Shown: positions 29,408 through 38,455 of the stretch, piece after piece | Numbering within the stretch: position 1 is the stretch's first letter | Layout: the number at the start of each line of letters is the position of its first letter | Assembly (NCBI GenBank): GCA_902799905.1 | Contig: CADCCB010000008.1 | Span: forward strand, 1-64,000 | Direction of reading: 5' to 3' | DNA from: an uncultured Prevotellaceae bacterium | GTDB lineage: Bacteria; Bacteroidota; Bacteroidia; Bacteroidales; Bacteroidaceae | DNA: 64,000 nucleotides | Program-made: the position numbers and the translations under genes | Notes under the pieces: model-generated | What the model saw: only the letters and a program-made list of their open reading frames with translations | What the model was told of the DNA's origin: nothing | Database searches by the model: none

Positions 29408-31219
29408 ATGAAATATATAAATAAAATAGGTGTAGTGCTGCTGGGAGGCATGGTGCTTGCTGCAGCATCTTGTGCCGACTATTCCGACTACAATACCGCA
29501 CCAGTCGATGAGTTGGCTGGTGCCAACAAGACGCTGTGGGAGAATATTTCCGAAGATCCGCAACTGACCAAGTTTGTCGCGCTGGCTCAGAAGTGCAAGT
29601 ACGACAAGGTACTCAGTAGTGCGAATTTCTATACCGTCTGGGCTCCTACCGATGGTTATATCAGCAACGACGAGTACACCCGCCTGCTCAACAGCGACAG
29701 TGCCGTCATCGTCAAGCAGTTCATGCAGCAGCACATCACCGACTACAACCACCCTGTGTCGGCCAACCTCGACAGCATGACGATTATCTCGCTGAACCAG
29801 AAGCACCACCCGTTCACCCAGGCCACGTTCGACGGCTTCACCTATAGTGCCGTCAACCAGCCCTCTACCAACGGTTTGATGCATAAGATCAACGGCTACT
29901 CGCCCTATCGCACCAATCTCTATGAGAATATCGACTCGCTGGCCGGCTGCGACTCCATCAAGAAGTACCTGCAGCAGTACGACGAGTGGTATCTCGACCC
30001 GCGTGCCTCGGTGCTCGGTAAGATTATCAACGGTGAGCAGACCTACGACGACTCTGTGATGAAGAAGCGCAACACCGTCATCACCAGGATTATGCGTGCC
30101 GACCTGGAGCAGGAAGACAGCACCTATTGTATGCTCGTTCCCAACAACAAGGCCTGGGAAGATGCCTACAAGAAGATAGCCCCCTGCTACGCCTACATCA
30201 AGAAGATGGACTATATGGACCTGTCGAAGAAGACGGCTACTGCCGACCAGTTGAAAGCCACCGATGCCAAGGCCGATAAGGCCTCTGAGACAACGGGTGA
30301 AGTCTATCAGGACTCGCTGACATGCTACAACCTGGTCAACAACCTGGTGTTCTCACATTCCTACCAGCGCAACTATCCTCTCTTCAATGAGGCTGCGGCC
30401 AATGCCGACGACTCGCTCTATAGCACTTCCCGTCGTTATCTGCAGGATGCCGACCAGATACTCGACCATACGGTGTCCTATGAGGAGATGAGTAACGGTA
30501 TCGCCCGTGTCATCGATTCGCTGACGTTCCGTCCTAACCAGACCTACAACCCCATCATCACTTCTTCAATGCCAGCGAAGACGCTGAAGGTGAATAAACT
30601 CACATCGGTGAATATCCCGCTTGAGAATCTCGCCGACCGCGACACCCTGTTCAGCGAGGTGCCGGCGATGTTCAAGGAGTTGCTCTTCCCCAAGACCTCG
30701 CGTTTCTTCTCCTATGTGGGAGTTGACAGCGCCGACGTGCAGGGAACAACGGGTAAGCCTGAGTTCAACTTCGCCCTGCCCGGTGTGCGCTCTACGACCT
30801 ACCACATCTATGTGGTCACCGTGCCTGAGCAGGTGCGCCGTCCCGAGGCTGCCGTGAAGCCCTACTACCTGCGCTTCTACCTCAGTTATACTGATGCCGA
30901 CAACAAGCAGCAGTACATCGTGCTGCCGCAGGGTGCGAAGGCCAATTCCAAGATTACCACTGCCGATGCAGCAAACACCGCTACGGTGGTCAATCTGGGC
31001 AATCCCGGACGTGTCCATGTCATCGACCTGGGTGAGTTCACGTTCCCTGCCTGCTATTATTCCCTTGATGCCTATCCCAGTCTGATGATGATGCACACCG
31101 AGAGTTACACCTCTGCTGCCCGCAGAAAGAGTTACGACCAGCAGATGCGTGTGGCTGGTGTCTATCTCATCCCGAAGGAATACAACGACAAATGGGCTAA
31201 TTCTGATAACGAAGAATAA
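29408..31219 (+). CDS. Third fasciclin-type surface lipoprotein
   Basis: 603 residues, lipobox Cys22 (VLAAASC) followed by ADYSDY. FAS1-like motifs: FYTVWAPTDGYISNDEY near residue 75 with TNGLMHKINGY near 157, and YCMLVPNNKAWEDAYKK near 240. The C-terminal 200 residues (FFSYVGVDSADVQG, YYLRFYLSYTDADNKQ) look beta-rich. The stop codon shares one base with the ATG of the next SusC (TAATG), so translation is probably coupled. The 71-base gap before it contains another purine-rich repeat tract (about 29337-29365). Function as for the other fasciclin genes: inferred ligand or matrix contact. Confidence 0.72.
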   Translation: MKYINKIGVVLLGGMVLAAASCADYSDYNTAPVDELAGANKTLWENISEDPQLTKFVALAQKCKYDKVLSSANFYTVWAPTDGYISNDEYTRLLNSDSAVIVKQFMQQHITDYNHPVSANLDSMTIISLNQKHHPFTQATFDGFTYSAVNQPSTNGLMHKINGYSPYRTNLYENIDSLAGCDSIKKYLQQYDEWYLDPRASVLGKIINGEQTYDDSVMKKRNTVITRIMRADLEQEDSTYCMLVPNNKAWEDAYKKIAPCYAYIKKMDYMDLSKKTATADQLKATDAKADKASETTGEVYQDSLTCYNLVNNLVFSHSYQRNYPLFNEAAANADDSLYSTSRRYLQDADQILDHTVSYEEMSNGIARVIDSLTFRPNQTYNPIITSSMPAKTLKVNKLTSVNIPLENLADRDTLFSEVPAMFKELLFPKTSRFFSYVGVDSADVQGTTGKPEFNFALPGVRSTTYHIYVVTVPEQVRRPEAAVKPYYLRFYLSYTDADNKQQYIVLPQGAKANSKITTADAANTATVVNLGNPGRVHVIDLGEFTFPACYYSLDAYPSLMMMHTESYTSAARRKSYDQQMRVAGVYLIPKEYNDKWANSDNEE

Positions 31220-34200
31220 TGACGACGATGAAAAGTACGATCTATAATTTCCTGCAGCGTCAGAGTCTCAGACTCTCACTCTGTGCCTTTGTCCTGACCG
31301 CAAGCACCACTATGGCTTACGCTCAAGATGATATCGACGACGAACAGGTCGAGGAGACCATCAAGGCTCCCAAGCGCACCAAGGTCGTCGACACCAATCC
31401 CACGATGATGGTGAATGGTATCGTCGTCGACGATGCCACCAAGTCACCGCTGGCTGGCGTGCGTGTCCAGACACTCAGCGACAACCGCTATGTGGCGATG
31501 ACCGACGAGGATGGTAAGTTCTCCATCAAGGTGCCGGTGTTCACCACCGCCCTCTTTGTGCAGTCACCGGAATACCTGTCGCAGCAGGTGGCCATTAAGG
31601 CTGGCGATGAGAGCCAGCAGATACGCGTCTTCATGCTGAGCGATGCCTTCGCCTCGATGTATACCGACGGCACCACCATCACCGCCAAGAACGCTTTCAT
31701 CTCCAATGGCAGCGGTATCACCGTCGATGAGGAGATGACCCAGCGCCTGGGTGGCGACATCCGCATGAATATGCATTCGGGCAACCTCGACCAGGGTGCT
31801 GCCATTTTCATCCGTGGTATCAGTTCCGTCAACGCCAATGCCCAGCCCCTCATCATCCTCGATGGTGTGGAACTCGACATGCAGCGCAACCGTTCGTCGC
31901 TGCACCTGGGCGACATCTTCAATATGCTGTCCACCATCTCTCCCGATGATATCGACAAGGTGACGGTGCTGAAAAATGCCACCGCCCTCTATGGTGCCCG
32001 TGGTGCCAACGGCGTCATCCTCATCGATACCAAGCGCGGCCACTCCATGGCTACCCGTATCGATGCCAACGTCGGTGTGGGCTGGACCTTCGTGCCCAAC
32101 TATCCCACGATGATGGATGCCACGCAGTATCGCAACTATGCCGTGGAGCAACTGGGTACCATCCCCGAAGTGCAGGACCGCATCGGCTCTGCCACCAACC
32201 CCCTGCAGTTCAACTTCCTCAACGACCAGCCGGGCTACTACTATGAGACCTATCATCAGAATACCGACTGGAGCGACTATGTCTATCGCACGGCGCTGAC
32301 CCACAACTACAGCATCAACGTGCAGGGTGGCGACGACATCGGTATGTACAACCTCTCCGTGGCCTATGTCCAGACCATGAAGAATATCTCGGCTACCAGT
32401 TACGACCGCATCAATGTGCGCTTCAATACTGACATCAGCCTGCTGAGCAACCTCTATACGAAGTTCGACATGTCGTTCTCGCGTTCGAATACCAACCTCT
32501 TCGACGACGGCATCCTGTCCGACCTCAACAGCGGTACCATCACTTCGCCGGCATTCCTGTCGCTCATCAAGAGCCCGCTCATCAGCCCCTATCAGTACAA
32601 CAACAACATCAAGAGTTTCACCTCGCTGCTGGCTGATGCCGACGACCTCTACGGCACGCTGAAGGAAGGCAACTACTCGCTGGCCAACCCCGTGGCCCTG
32701 ATCCACAACGGCACCGGCGAGCGCAAGAACCGTAATGAGAACACCTTCTTCAATGTGACCATCACCCCGACCTTTGAGTTCAACCAGAACTGGAAGGTGA
32801 CCTCTCACTTCAGTTACTACCTGAACCGTAACTCTCAGGCCTACTATCGTCCCAACCTCGGACTGCCCTCCTTCGCCATCGAGAACCTCGGTACCGTCTA
32901 TAGCAAGGCGGCCTCCATCTTCTCTAAGGAGAACAATGTGCTGAGCAACACCCATGTGGACTTCAACAAGAAGTTCGGTGCCCACACCGTGGCTGCCACT
33001 GGCGGCTTCCGCTACAACTATTTCTCCTTCGACAACAGCGACCTGGCTACCGAGTACAAGAACAAGCAGGACAACGACAAGAACCCGACGCTGGCCACTG
33101 GTACGGCAGTCTATTCTACCGTGACCGGTGCCGACGATGTGTGGAAGAACATGCAGTGGTATGTCTCTGGCGACTATAACTACATGAACAAGTATTTCGC
33201 TACTGTCTCTCTGACGGCAGAGGCCAACAGCCGCTTCGGTTCCAATGCCAGCGGCGGCATCAAGGCCTTCGGCACCAAGTGGGCCATCTTCCCCAGCATC
33301 CAACTGGGCTGGGTGCTCACCAACGAGAAGTGGTTCCCCAAGAATTCAGGCATCGACTACCTGCGCCTCAATGCCGGCTTCGACATGAGCGGTAACGACG
33401 ATATCTCCAACTATGCCGCACGCACCTCTTTCAATACCGTGCGCTACAACAACAACGAGATTGGTATCCAACTCACCAATGTGGGTAACGAGGAGATCAA
33501 GTGGGAGACGACGTCGAAGTGCAATCTCGGTCTGGAGGGCAACTTCCTCCACAACCGTCTGGCTGTGCGTTTCGACTACTTCATGCACAACACCAAGGAC
33601 CTCCTCGTGCTGAAGACCTTCGAGAACCCCGTAGGTGGTATCAACAACTACTGGACCAACGACGGCGAACTGCGCAACACCGGCTTCGAGGTCGGCATCA
33701 GCGGCAAGCCCGTGGCCCTGAAGGACTGGCACCTGGAGATTGGCGCCACCCTCGGCCACTATGTCAACAAGGTCAAGTCGCTGGCTAATGGCGACTACAC
33801 CTCGTCCATCTATGGCGACAACAACATCCTTACCGCCGTGGGCCACTCCGTCGGCGTGTTCTATGGCTATCGCACCAAGGGCATCTTCCGCGACACCGAG
33901 GCAGCCAACAATGCCGGCCTCTACATCGTCGATGAGACGGGTGCCAAACAGTATTTCCAGGCTGGCGACGTCATCTTCGAGGATGTCAATGGCGACCATG
34001 AGATCAACGAAGCCGACAAGGTCGTCATCGGCGATCCCAATCCCGACATCTACGGCAACCTCTTCCTCAACCTCAACTGGAAGCGCTTCACCCTCAGCAC
34101 CGTCTTCAACTACAGCCTGGGCAACGATGTCTACAACTACCAGCGCTCCGTGCTCAACAGCGGCTCCACGCTCTACAACCAGCAGGTGGCCGAGGTAGGC

Positions 34201-34539
34201 CACTGGCGCTACGAGGGACAGAATGCCGACCTGCCGCGTGTCAACTATGGCGACCCCATGGGCAACAACCGCTTCTCCGACCGCTGGATCGAGGACGGCT
34301 CCTACCTGCGCCTGAAGTCGGTGCGCCTCACCTATCAGGTGCCCATGCCCGAGTCATGGCAGTCTTGGCTCCAGGGCATCTCCGTGTGGGCTGAGGGCCG
34401 CAACCTCTTCACCCTCACCAAGTACACTGGCAGCGATCCCGAATTCTCGGTGGCCAACAGCCAGTTGTATCAGGGCATCGATGCCGGCACGCTGGCTCAG
34501 GGTCGCACCTTCTCCATGGGCGTGAAGATCAACCTGTAG
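31219..34539 (+). CDS. SusC/RagA-type TonB-dependent transporter (second in operon)
   Basis: 1,106 residues. Signal peptide ends near TMAYAQ. An acidic linker (DDIDDEQVEETIK) precedes a regulatory-like domain (MVNGIVVDDATKSPLAGV). The plug has FIRGISSVNANAQPLIILDG and VTVLKNATALYGARGANGVI. The barrel ends in an aromatic-poor MGVKINL. A second ATG at 31228 is possible. It is diverged from the SusC at 21748, so the two probably take different ligands or different sizes of one ligand. It is paired with the SusD at 34618. Codon use is strikingly C-rich at third positions. Confidence 0.93.
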   Translation: MTTMKSTIYNFLQRQSLRLSLCAFVLTASTTMAYAQDDIDDEQVEETIKAPKRTKVVDTNPTMMVNGIVVDDATKSPLAGVRVQTLSDNRYVAMTDEDGKFSIKVPVFTTALFVQSPEYLSQQVAIKAGDESQQIRVFMLSDAFASMYTDGTTITAKNAFISNGSGITVDEEMTQRLGGDIRMNMHSGNLDQGAAIFIRGISSVNANAQPLIILDGVELDMQRNRSSLHLGDIFNMLSTISPDDIDKVTVLKNATALYGARGANGVILIDTKRGHSMATRIDANVGVGWTFVPNYPTMMDATQYRNYAVEQLGTIPEVQDRIGSATNPLQFNFLNDQPGYYYETYHQNTDWSDYVYRTALTHNYSINVQGGDDIGMYNLSVAYVQTMKNISATSYDRINVRFNTDISLLSNLYTKFDMSFSRSNTNLFDDGILSDLNSGTITSPAFLSLIKSPLISPYQYNNNIKSFTSLLADADDLYGTLKEGNYSLANPVALIHNGTGERKNRNENTFFNVTITPTFEFNQNWKVTSHFSYYLNRNSQAYYRPNLGLPSFAIENLGTVYSKAASIFSKENNVLSNTHVDFNKKFGAHTVAATGGFRYNYFSFDNSDLATEYKNKQDNDKNPTLATGTAVYSTVTGADDVWKNMQWYVSGDYNYMNKYFATVSLTAEANSRFGSNASGGIKAFGTKWAIFPSIQLGWVLTNEKWFPKNSGIDYLRLNAGFDMSGNDDISNYAARTSFNTVRYNNNEIGIQLTNVGNEEIKWETTSKCNLGLEGNFLHNRLAVRFDYFMHNTKDLLVLKTFENPVGGINNYWTNDGELRNTGFEVGISGKPVALKDWHLEIGATLGHYVNKVKSLANGDYTSSIYGDNNILTAVGHSVGVFYGYRTKGIFRDTEAANNAGLYIVDETGAKQYFQAGDVIFEDVNGDHEINEADKVVIGDPNPDIYGNLFLNLNWKRFTLSTVFNYSLGNDVYNYQRSVLNSGSTLYNQQVAEVGHWRYEGQNADLPRVNYGDPMGNNRFSDRWIEDGSYLRLKSVRLTYQVPMPESWQSWLQGISVWAEGRNLFTLTKYTGSDPEFSVANSQLYQGIDAGTLAQGRTFSMGVKINL

Positions 34540-34551
34540 ACCCACCCCCTG

Positions 34552-34571
34552 CCCCTCCCTGAATGGAGGGG
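34552..34571. repeat. GC-rich palindrome between SusC and SusD
   Basis: CCCCTCC (34552-34558) and GGAGGGG (34565-34571) with a 6-base loop. It is the same kind of element as those inside the GH115 gene. Confidence 0.6.
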
Positions 34572-34617
34572 AGTAGTTGGATATGCAAATAGAAAATATA
34601 CTTAATTGATAAAGATT

Positions 34618-36657
34618 ATGAAAGATTATATATATAATAAGACAAAAGAGTTACTTCGTTTTGTGGTCTATATACTCCTCCCCCTCACAGGGGGAGGCTG
34701 GATGGGGGTCTCTTGCTCCGACATGCTCGAGGCTGACAGTTCGCGCCAACTGTTCGAACCGGGGCTTAACGAGAAGACCGACTCCGTCTTCTATGCCTAC
34801 GGCATCATGCAGGCCATGCAGCAGGTGGCCGACCAGTACTATTTCCAGAACGAGTTGCGTGGCGACCTGGTGAAGACCACCGACAAGGCCACCACCCACC
34901 TGCGGTCGCTGGCAGCCTTCAAGGCCGATGCCAGCAACAAGTACGACAGCGTGTACCTCTACTATAAGGTCATCAACAACTGTAACTACTATCTGGCCCA
35001 TCGCGACTCCACGCTGCGCACGGGTAAGCAGAACGTCGTCATCAACGAGTATGCCGCCGTCGCCTCCTTCCGTGCCTGGTCCTACCTGCAACTGTCGCGC
35101 CAGTATGGCGAGGTGCCCTATATCACCGAGCCTGTGACCACCATCGGCCAGATCAACTCCAGCACCGCCATGACGCCCTGGGAGACCATCCTTGCCGGTG
35201 AGGCCCGTATGCTCGAGAACCTCAAGTCGCACTATACCGACGAGGAACTCTCCGTGCCCACCTTCAACAGGACCACGGCCGTCAATATCGGTACGCTCAA
35301 CAGGGGTGGCGACAAACTCATCTACCCCAGCAAGTGCTTCGTGCCCCTCAATGTGGTGCTGGGCGACATCTATCTCGAGTTGGGACAGTACGACAAGGCT
35401 GCCAAGTGCTACTACGACTATCTGAGATACAACGGCCAACTCGAAGCCGGCAGTATCTCCGTCAACTATACCACGGCGCTCTCTACCAGTTTCAGTCAGT
35501 ACAGCCCCATCTTCAAGAACTTCACCGAGTGGCCCGTTGACTACAACTACACCAAGAACGCCACGAACGCCACCCTCGGCGGTTCCACTTGGCTGAACTC
35601 CTTCTTCCATGCCGCTGCCCCTGGCGATGTCATCTCCTACATCCCGATGGCTGTCAACTACACCACCGGCAAGACCACCGATGTCCCCGCCGCCTTCGGC
35701 TACGACTACTACACCACCACCTCGGGCAGCGATGTCTCTTTAGACAATTCCTATACTGTCCCCTTCAACTGTCCCCGTACTGAGAACATCCAGGTGGTGC
35801 CCTCGCAGTCCTATTGCGACTCGGCCCGCACGGCAACCTATTATTACTATGGCGACGAGTTGAGCATCGCCCCCTACTGGGATATGAAGAGCGTGCGCCT
35901 GGGCGATGCCCGTGCCCGTCTTGTGGCCCAGGGCACTGGTGCCGACTCCACCTATGTCTATTGCTACAAGCCCTCCACGGCCTATATCCTGCTCTACCGC
36001 AATGCCACCGTGTGGCTCCATCTGGCTGAGGCCCTCAACCGCATGGGCTATCCCGATGCCGCCTTCGCCGTGCTGAAGAACGGTCTGAACAACGACCTGC
36101 GCAACCGCTACTACTACGAGGTCTATCAGAAGGATGCCGACGGCAACTTCATTCTCGACGACGATCAGAACAAGGTGCTCGATGCCAACCTGTCACACGT
36201 CGATCCCGACAGGCATTATCTCGCACCCGCCACCTATGAGTTGCTCACCACCACGCTGCCCTTCGCCTCTGACGAGAACTCAGAGATCTTCAAGTCCGCC
36301 TATATCGTGGGTATCCACTACCATGGTGCCGGTGCCTGTCAGGATCCCTATTCCCTCTATCGCTACCGTAGTGTCGTCGGTGAGAAGTTGGCAGATATCA
36401 ATGCGAAGTTCGGGCTCAACCTGACGCAGTACACCAAGCAAGACTCCATCAATGCCATGGAGGATCTGCTCTGCGACGAGTATGCCATGGAGTTTGCCTT
36501 CGAGGGCACCCGCTTCTCTGACCTGCGCCGTCTGGCCAACCACAAGAATGCTGCCGGTCTCTATGGCGGTAATTTCGGCGATGCCTGGCTCTCCCGCATG
36601 CTGCAGAACAATGCCGCTGGCATCACCACCAAGAACTGCTACCTGCCGTATAAGTAA
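34618..36657 (+). CDS. SusD/RagB-type lipoprotein (second in operon)
   Basis: 679 residues from the ATG at 34618; an upstream in-frame TTG is unlikely. The lipoprotein signal ends in Cys33 (WMGVSC). Its last third (LLPLTGGGWMG) is encoded by a GC-rich palindromic repeat at 34677-34697. SusD motifs: VVINEYAAVASFRAWSYLQL with QYGEVPYITEP, and the C-terminal YAMEFAFEGTRFSDLRRLA. It is the lid partner of the SusC ending at 34539. It is longer than many SusDs, with an inserted Tyr/Thr-rich segment around residues 280-400. It is the last gene of the operon, before a strong terminator. Confidence 0.92.
   Translation: MKDYIYNKTKELLRFVVYILLPLTGGGWMGVSCSDMLEADSSRQLFEPGLNEKTDSVFYAYGIMQAMQQVADQYYFQNELRGDLVKTTDKATTHLRSLAAFKADASNKYDSVYLYYKVINNCNYYLAHRDSTLRTGKQNVVINEYAAVASFRAWSYLQLSRQYGEVPYITEPVTTIGQINSSTAMTPWETILAGEARMLENLKSHYTDEELSVPTFNRTTAVNIGTLNRGGDKLIYPSKCFVPLNVVLGDIYLELGQYDKAAKCYYDYLRYNGQLEAGSISVNYTTALSTSFSQYSPIFKNFTEWPVDYNYTKNATNATLGGSTWLNSFFHAAAPGDVISYIPMAVNYTTGKTTDVPAAFGYDYYTTTSGSDVSLDNSYTVPFNCPRTENIQVVPSQSYCDSARTATYYYYGDELSIAPYWDMKSVRLGDARARLVAQGTGADSTYVYCYKPSTAYILLYRNATVWLHLAEALNRMGYPDAAFAVLKNGLNNDLRNRYYYEVYQKDADGNFILDDDQNKVLDANLSHVDPDRHYLAPATYELLTTTLPFASDENSEIFKSAYIVGIHYHGAGACQDPYSLYRYRSVVGEKLADINAKFGLNLTQYTKQDSINAMEDLLCDEYAMEFAFEGTRFSDLRRLANHKNAAGLYGGNFGDAWLSRMLQNNAAGITTKNCYLPYK
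34677..34697. repeat. GC-rich palindrome encoding part of a lipoprotein signal peptide
   Basis: CCTCCCCCT (34677-34685), loop CAC, AGGGGGAGG (34689-34697): a perfect 9-base stem in frame within the SusD signal sequence. Confidence 0.75.
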
Positions 36658-36684
36658 TCCCCAAAATATACCTGGCAAGAATCT

Positions 36685-36728
36685 GTGCGTCAGCATCCAG
36701 TTTCCCTGGTGCTGACGCACTTTTTTTT
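36685..36728 (+). terminator. Strong intrinsic terminator of the fasciclin/SusCD operon
   Basis: GTGCGTCAGCA pairs with TGCTGACGCAC across a short loop (36685-36720), followed by eight T at 36721-36728. Confidence 0.9.
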
Positions 36729-36730
36729 GC

Positions 36731-38101
36731 TTAGTACCACCACGTGTCTTTCTGCCTACATATTGCCTGACAGACACAGTTCATAGTCTTACAAAAAGGA
36801 ACCGTGATATTCTCTTCCTGAGTCATAAACTGATAAGACCAAGGTGTCAACAATAGCAGATTTCCCGTTGCACAGTCATCCATCCTGTCGGCCGAAGGAT
36901 GATAGATTTCTGGAAAACCGTTATCTTCAATCCTGACAACGGCATATCCCGACAACAGGGCTTGGTCAATGATTTCTTGTTCACCCCTTGCAATGCGTGC
37001 AGAGACCAGCACAGCGCCAGAAGCCGCTTCAGCCAGGCATCGCCTTTTCTGTTGCTCAAACAATTGGGCATCCTTACGATGACAAACCACAGGGAGCAAC
37101 CGTCTGTTCAGTAAGGTCAGGTTTCCATAACTATCACACACCACCCGTCCATTATTCTTCAGCAGTCGCTTCTCTATCAATCCAAAACTGTCAGCAGTCA
37201 ACTGCTGAGGGCATTCCCGTTGCAGATACCCTTTCAAGGCTGGTATGCTCACGGCAGTATCCACGGTATGGCATTGCGGATAGAGCCATTCGCGATTGGT
37301 CACCCTCATCAGGCGATTGCGAGGGTTCGCAAGGATATACGCCCGTTGCGTAGCCATCTGCGTCTCATCAACTGGCATCACGTCGCAGTAGCCCGCATCG
37401 AATAGCGGTGGCAGCGCCCCTCCCGATGCAGCATGCTTGACGACTGAATCGCCAAGCGCACTATTGCTTCCCGTTGTGCCTTCGCTCTCGCTTCCCTGCG
37501 TGCTTTCGCTTTCCTGCGTGCTTTTGCTTTCTGGTTTGCTTTCGCTCTTGCTCCCGCGCGTGCTCTCGCTCTTGCTCCCAAGTGTGCTCTCGCTCTTGCT
37601 CCCGCGCGTGCTCTCGCTCTTGCTCCCAAGTGTGCCTGGCGATTCAGTCGCCAGGCCCTCATTCTCCCCGTATCCTTCCTGGGCAATCTTTCCCGTCATC
37701 TCCCAGTAATGCCTGTTGCACCCCAACTTGAAACCAGCAATCACATGCCCCAGGTGCGTGGCCCTCCCGCTCTGCGACACCACATTGCTATGCGCCATCA
37801 ACAGGAAGTGCAGATGCTCAGGCATCACGACATATTCCACTACTTCCAACATAGGATAGTACCGCCGGATGCTCTCTCGCAGTTCCTTCTCCACCATCTT
37901 TCCGATAGGCGATAGTTCCACGTGCGGACCATCGCTGTCGCCATCAGGCTTGTCCAGCCTTCCTGCGATCCTTCCCAAGGGCTGACGCAGCCCCTTCGCA
38001 ACACTTATCGTGATATGATAGCAGCCCTTCCTGCTATAGTCATGTGCATGACTGCGCCGTTTCATGCTGTGTATCGTTGGTTTCTTAAAAGCCTCATTCA
38101 T
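36731..38101 (-). CDS. REP-associated tyrosine transposase (Y1/HUH) with an expanded linker and extra C-terminal domain
   Basis: 456 residues. The N-terminal part is a Y1 transposase of the REP-associated type: SRKGCYHITISV near 23, the metal-binding HUH motif EHLHFLLM with His96 and His98, and the candidate catalytic tyrosine in AYILANPRNRLMR (Tyr255). Between them lies a low-complexity run (about 158-210) of the octapeptide SKSES plus T(R/L)G, encoded by 24-base tandem repeats at about 37500-37630. The C-terminal 120 residues, not part of a usual transposase, read GAVLVSARIARGEQEIID, then GYAVVRIEDNGFPEIYHPSA and GNLLLLTPW. This resembles the nucleotide-binding Rossmann (SLOG/DprA-like) pattern; that is my inference. 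It has its own promoter, and palindrome pairs lie 0.36 kb upstream and at the window start. Confidence 0.8.
   Translation of the reverse strand: MNEAFKKPTIHSMKRRSHAHDYSRKGCYHITISVAKGLRQPLGRIAGRLDKPDGDSDGPHVELSPIGKMVEKELRESIRRYYPMLEVVEYVVMPEHLHFLLMAHSNVVSQSGRATHLGHVIAGFKLGCNRHYWEMTGKIAQEGYGENEGLATESPGTLGSKSESTRGSKSESTLGSKSESTRGSKSESKPESKSTQESESTQGSESEGTTGSNSALGDSVVKHAASGGALPPLFDAGYCDVMPVDETQMATQRAYILANPRNRLMRVTNREWLYPQCHTVDTAVSIPALKGYLQRECPQQLTADSFGLIEKRLLKNNGRVVCDSYGNLTLLNRRLLPVVCHRKDAQLFEQQKRRCLAEAASGAVLVSARIARGEQEIIDQALLSGYAVVRIEDNGFPEIYHPSADRMDDCATGNLLLLTPWSYQFMTQEENITVPFCKTMNCVCQAICRQKDTWWY
37500..37630 (-). repeat. 24-base tandem repeat inside the transposase gene
   Basis: On the plus strand, units TGCTCTCGCTCTTGCTCC followed by CGCGCG or CAAGTG alternate, with degenerate copies on the left edge. 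Each unit encodes eight residues, so copy-number change keeps the frame. Confidence 0.8.
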
Positions 38102-38124
38102 CGTCAGAAATCATTTCAACACCG

Positions 38125-38156
38125 CAAAGGTAATGAAAATAAGCATGAGGACCAAA
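38125..38156 (-). promoter_or_regulatory. Promoter of the REP-associated transposase
   Basis: Read on the minus strand: TTTG (38153-38156), 20 bases, TACCTTTG (38125-38132). The start codon is about 24 bases downstream. Confidence 0.65.
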
Positions 38157-38298
38157 GAAAAGCGCGCTTTTTGCTACTTGCTGACGACTGTCCGTGAGGA
38201 TAGCGGCCATTTTAGTGATAGTAATGTGTCAGTCACTTGCTAACGAAAGGTTGCAAGAATGCTTATTGTTATCAACTAATTTTTTGAACATCAAAAAA

Positions 38299-38377
38299 GT
38301 TACACAAGTTACACTTTTGCTATATCTCTTTGATTTACAGATAGATATTTTAGTGTACCTTTTTTGTAAAGTTACAC
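38299..38377 (+). repeat. GTTACAC direct repeats
   Basis: GTTACAC at 38299-38305, 38308-38314 (period 9) and 38371-38377, all in one orientation. The setting suggests protein-binding sites; no partner is known. Confidence 0.45.
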
Positions 38378-38455
38378 TAACCTACACCATTGTAAGATTG
38401 GATGTTAAGGTGCTGATAATAAGGTGCTTATATTGAAGGCATGCTCTCTATTGGT

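Noticed and set aside
31564-33303. A 579-codon open frame on the minus strand opposite the second SusC
   Set aside because: It mirrors the C-rich third-position bias of the SusC gene. The translation is Val/Gly/His-rich with no motif, and the plus strand is a certain SusC. The long minus frames at 19713-21014 and 538-1992, and the plus frame at 41469-42773 opposite EnvC, are rejected for the same reason.
37500-37630. Possible CRISPR array
   Set aside because: The 24-base units are back to back with no spacers and lie in frame within a protein gene.
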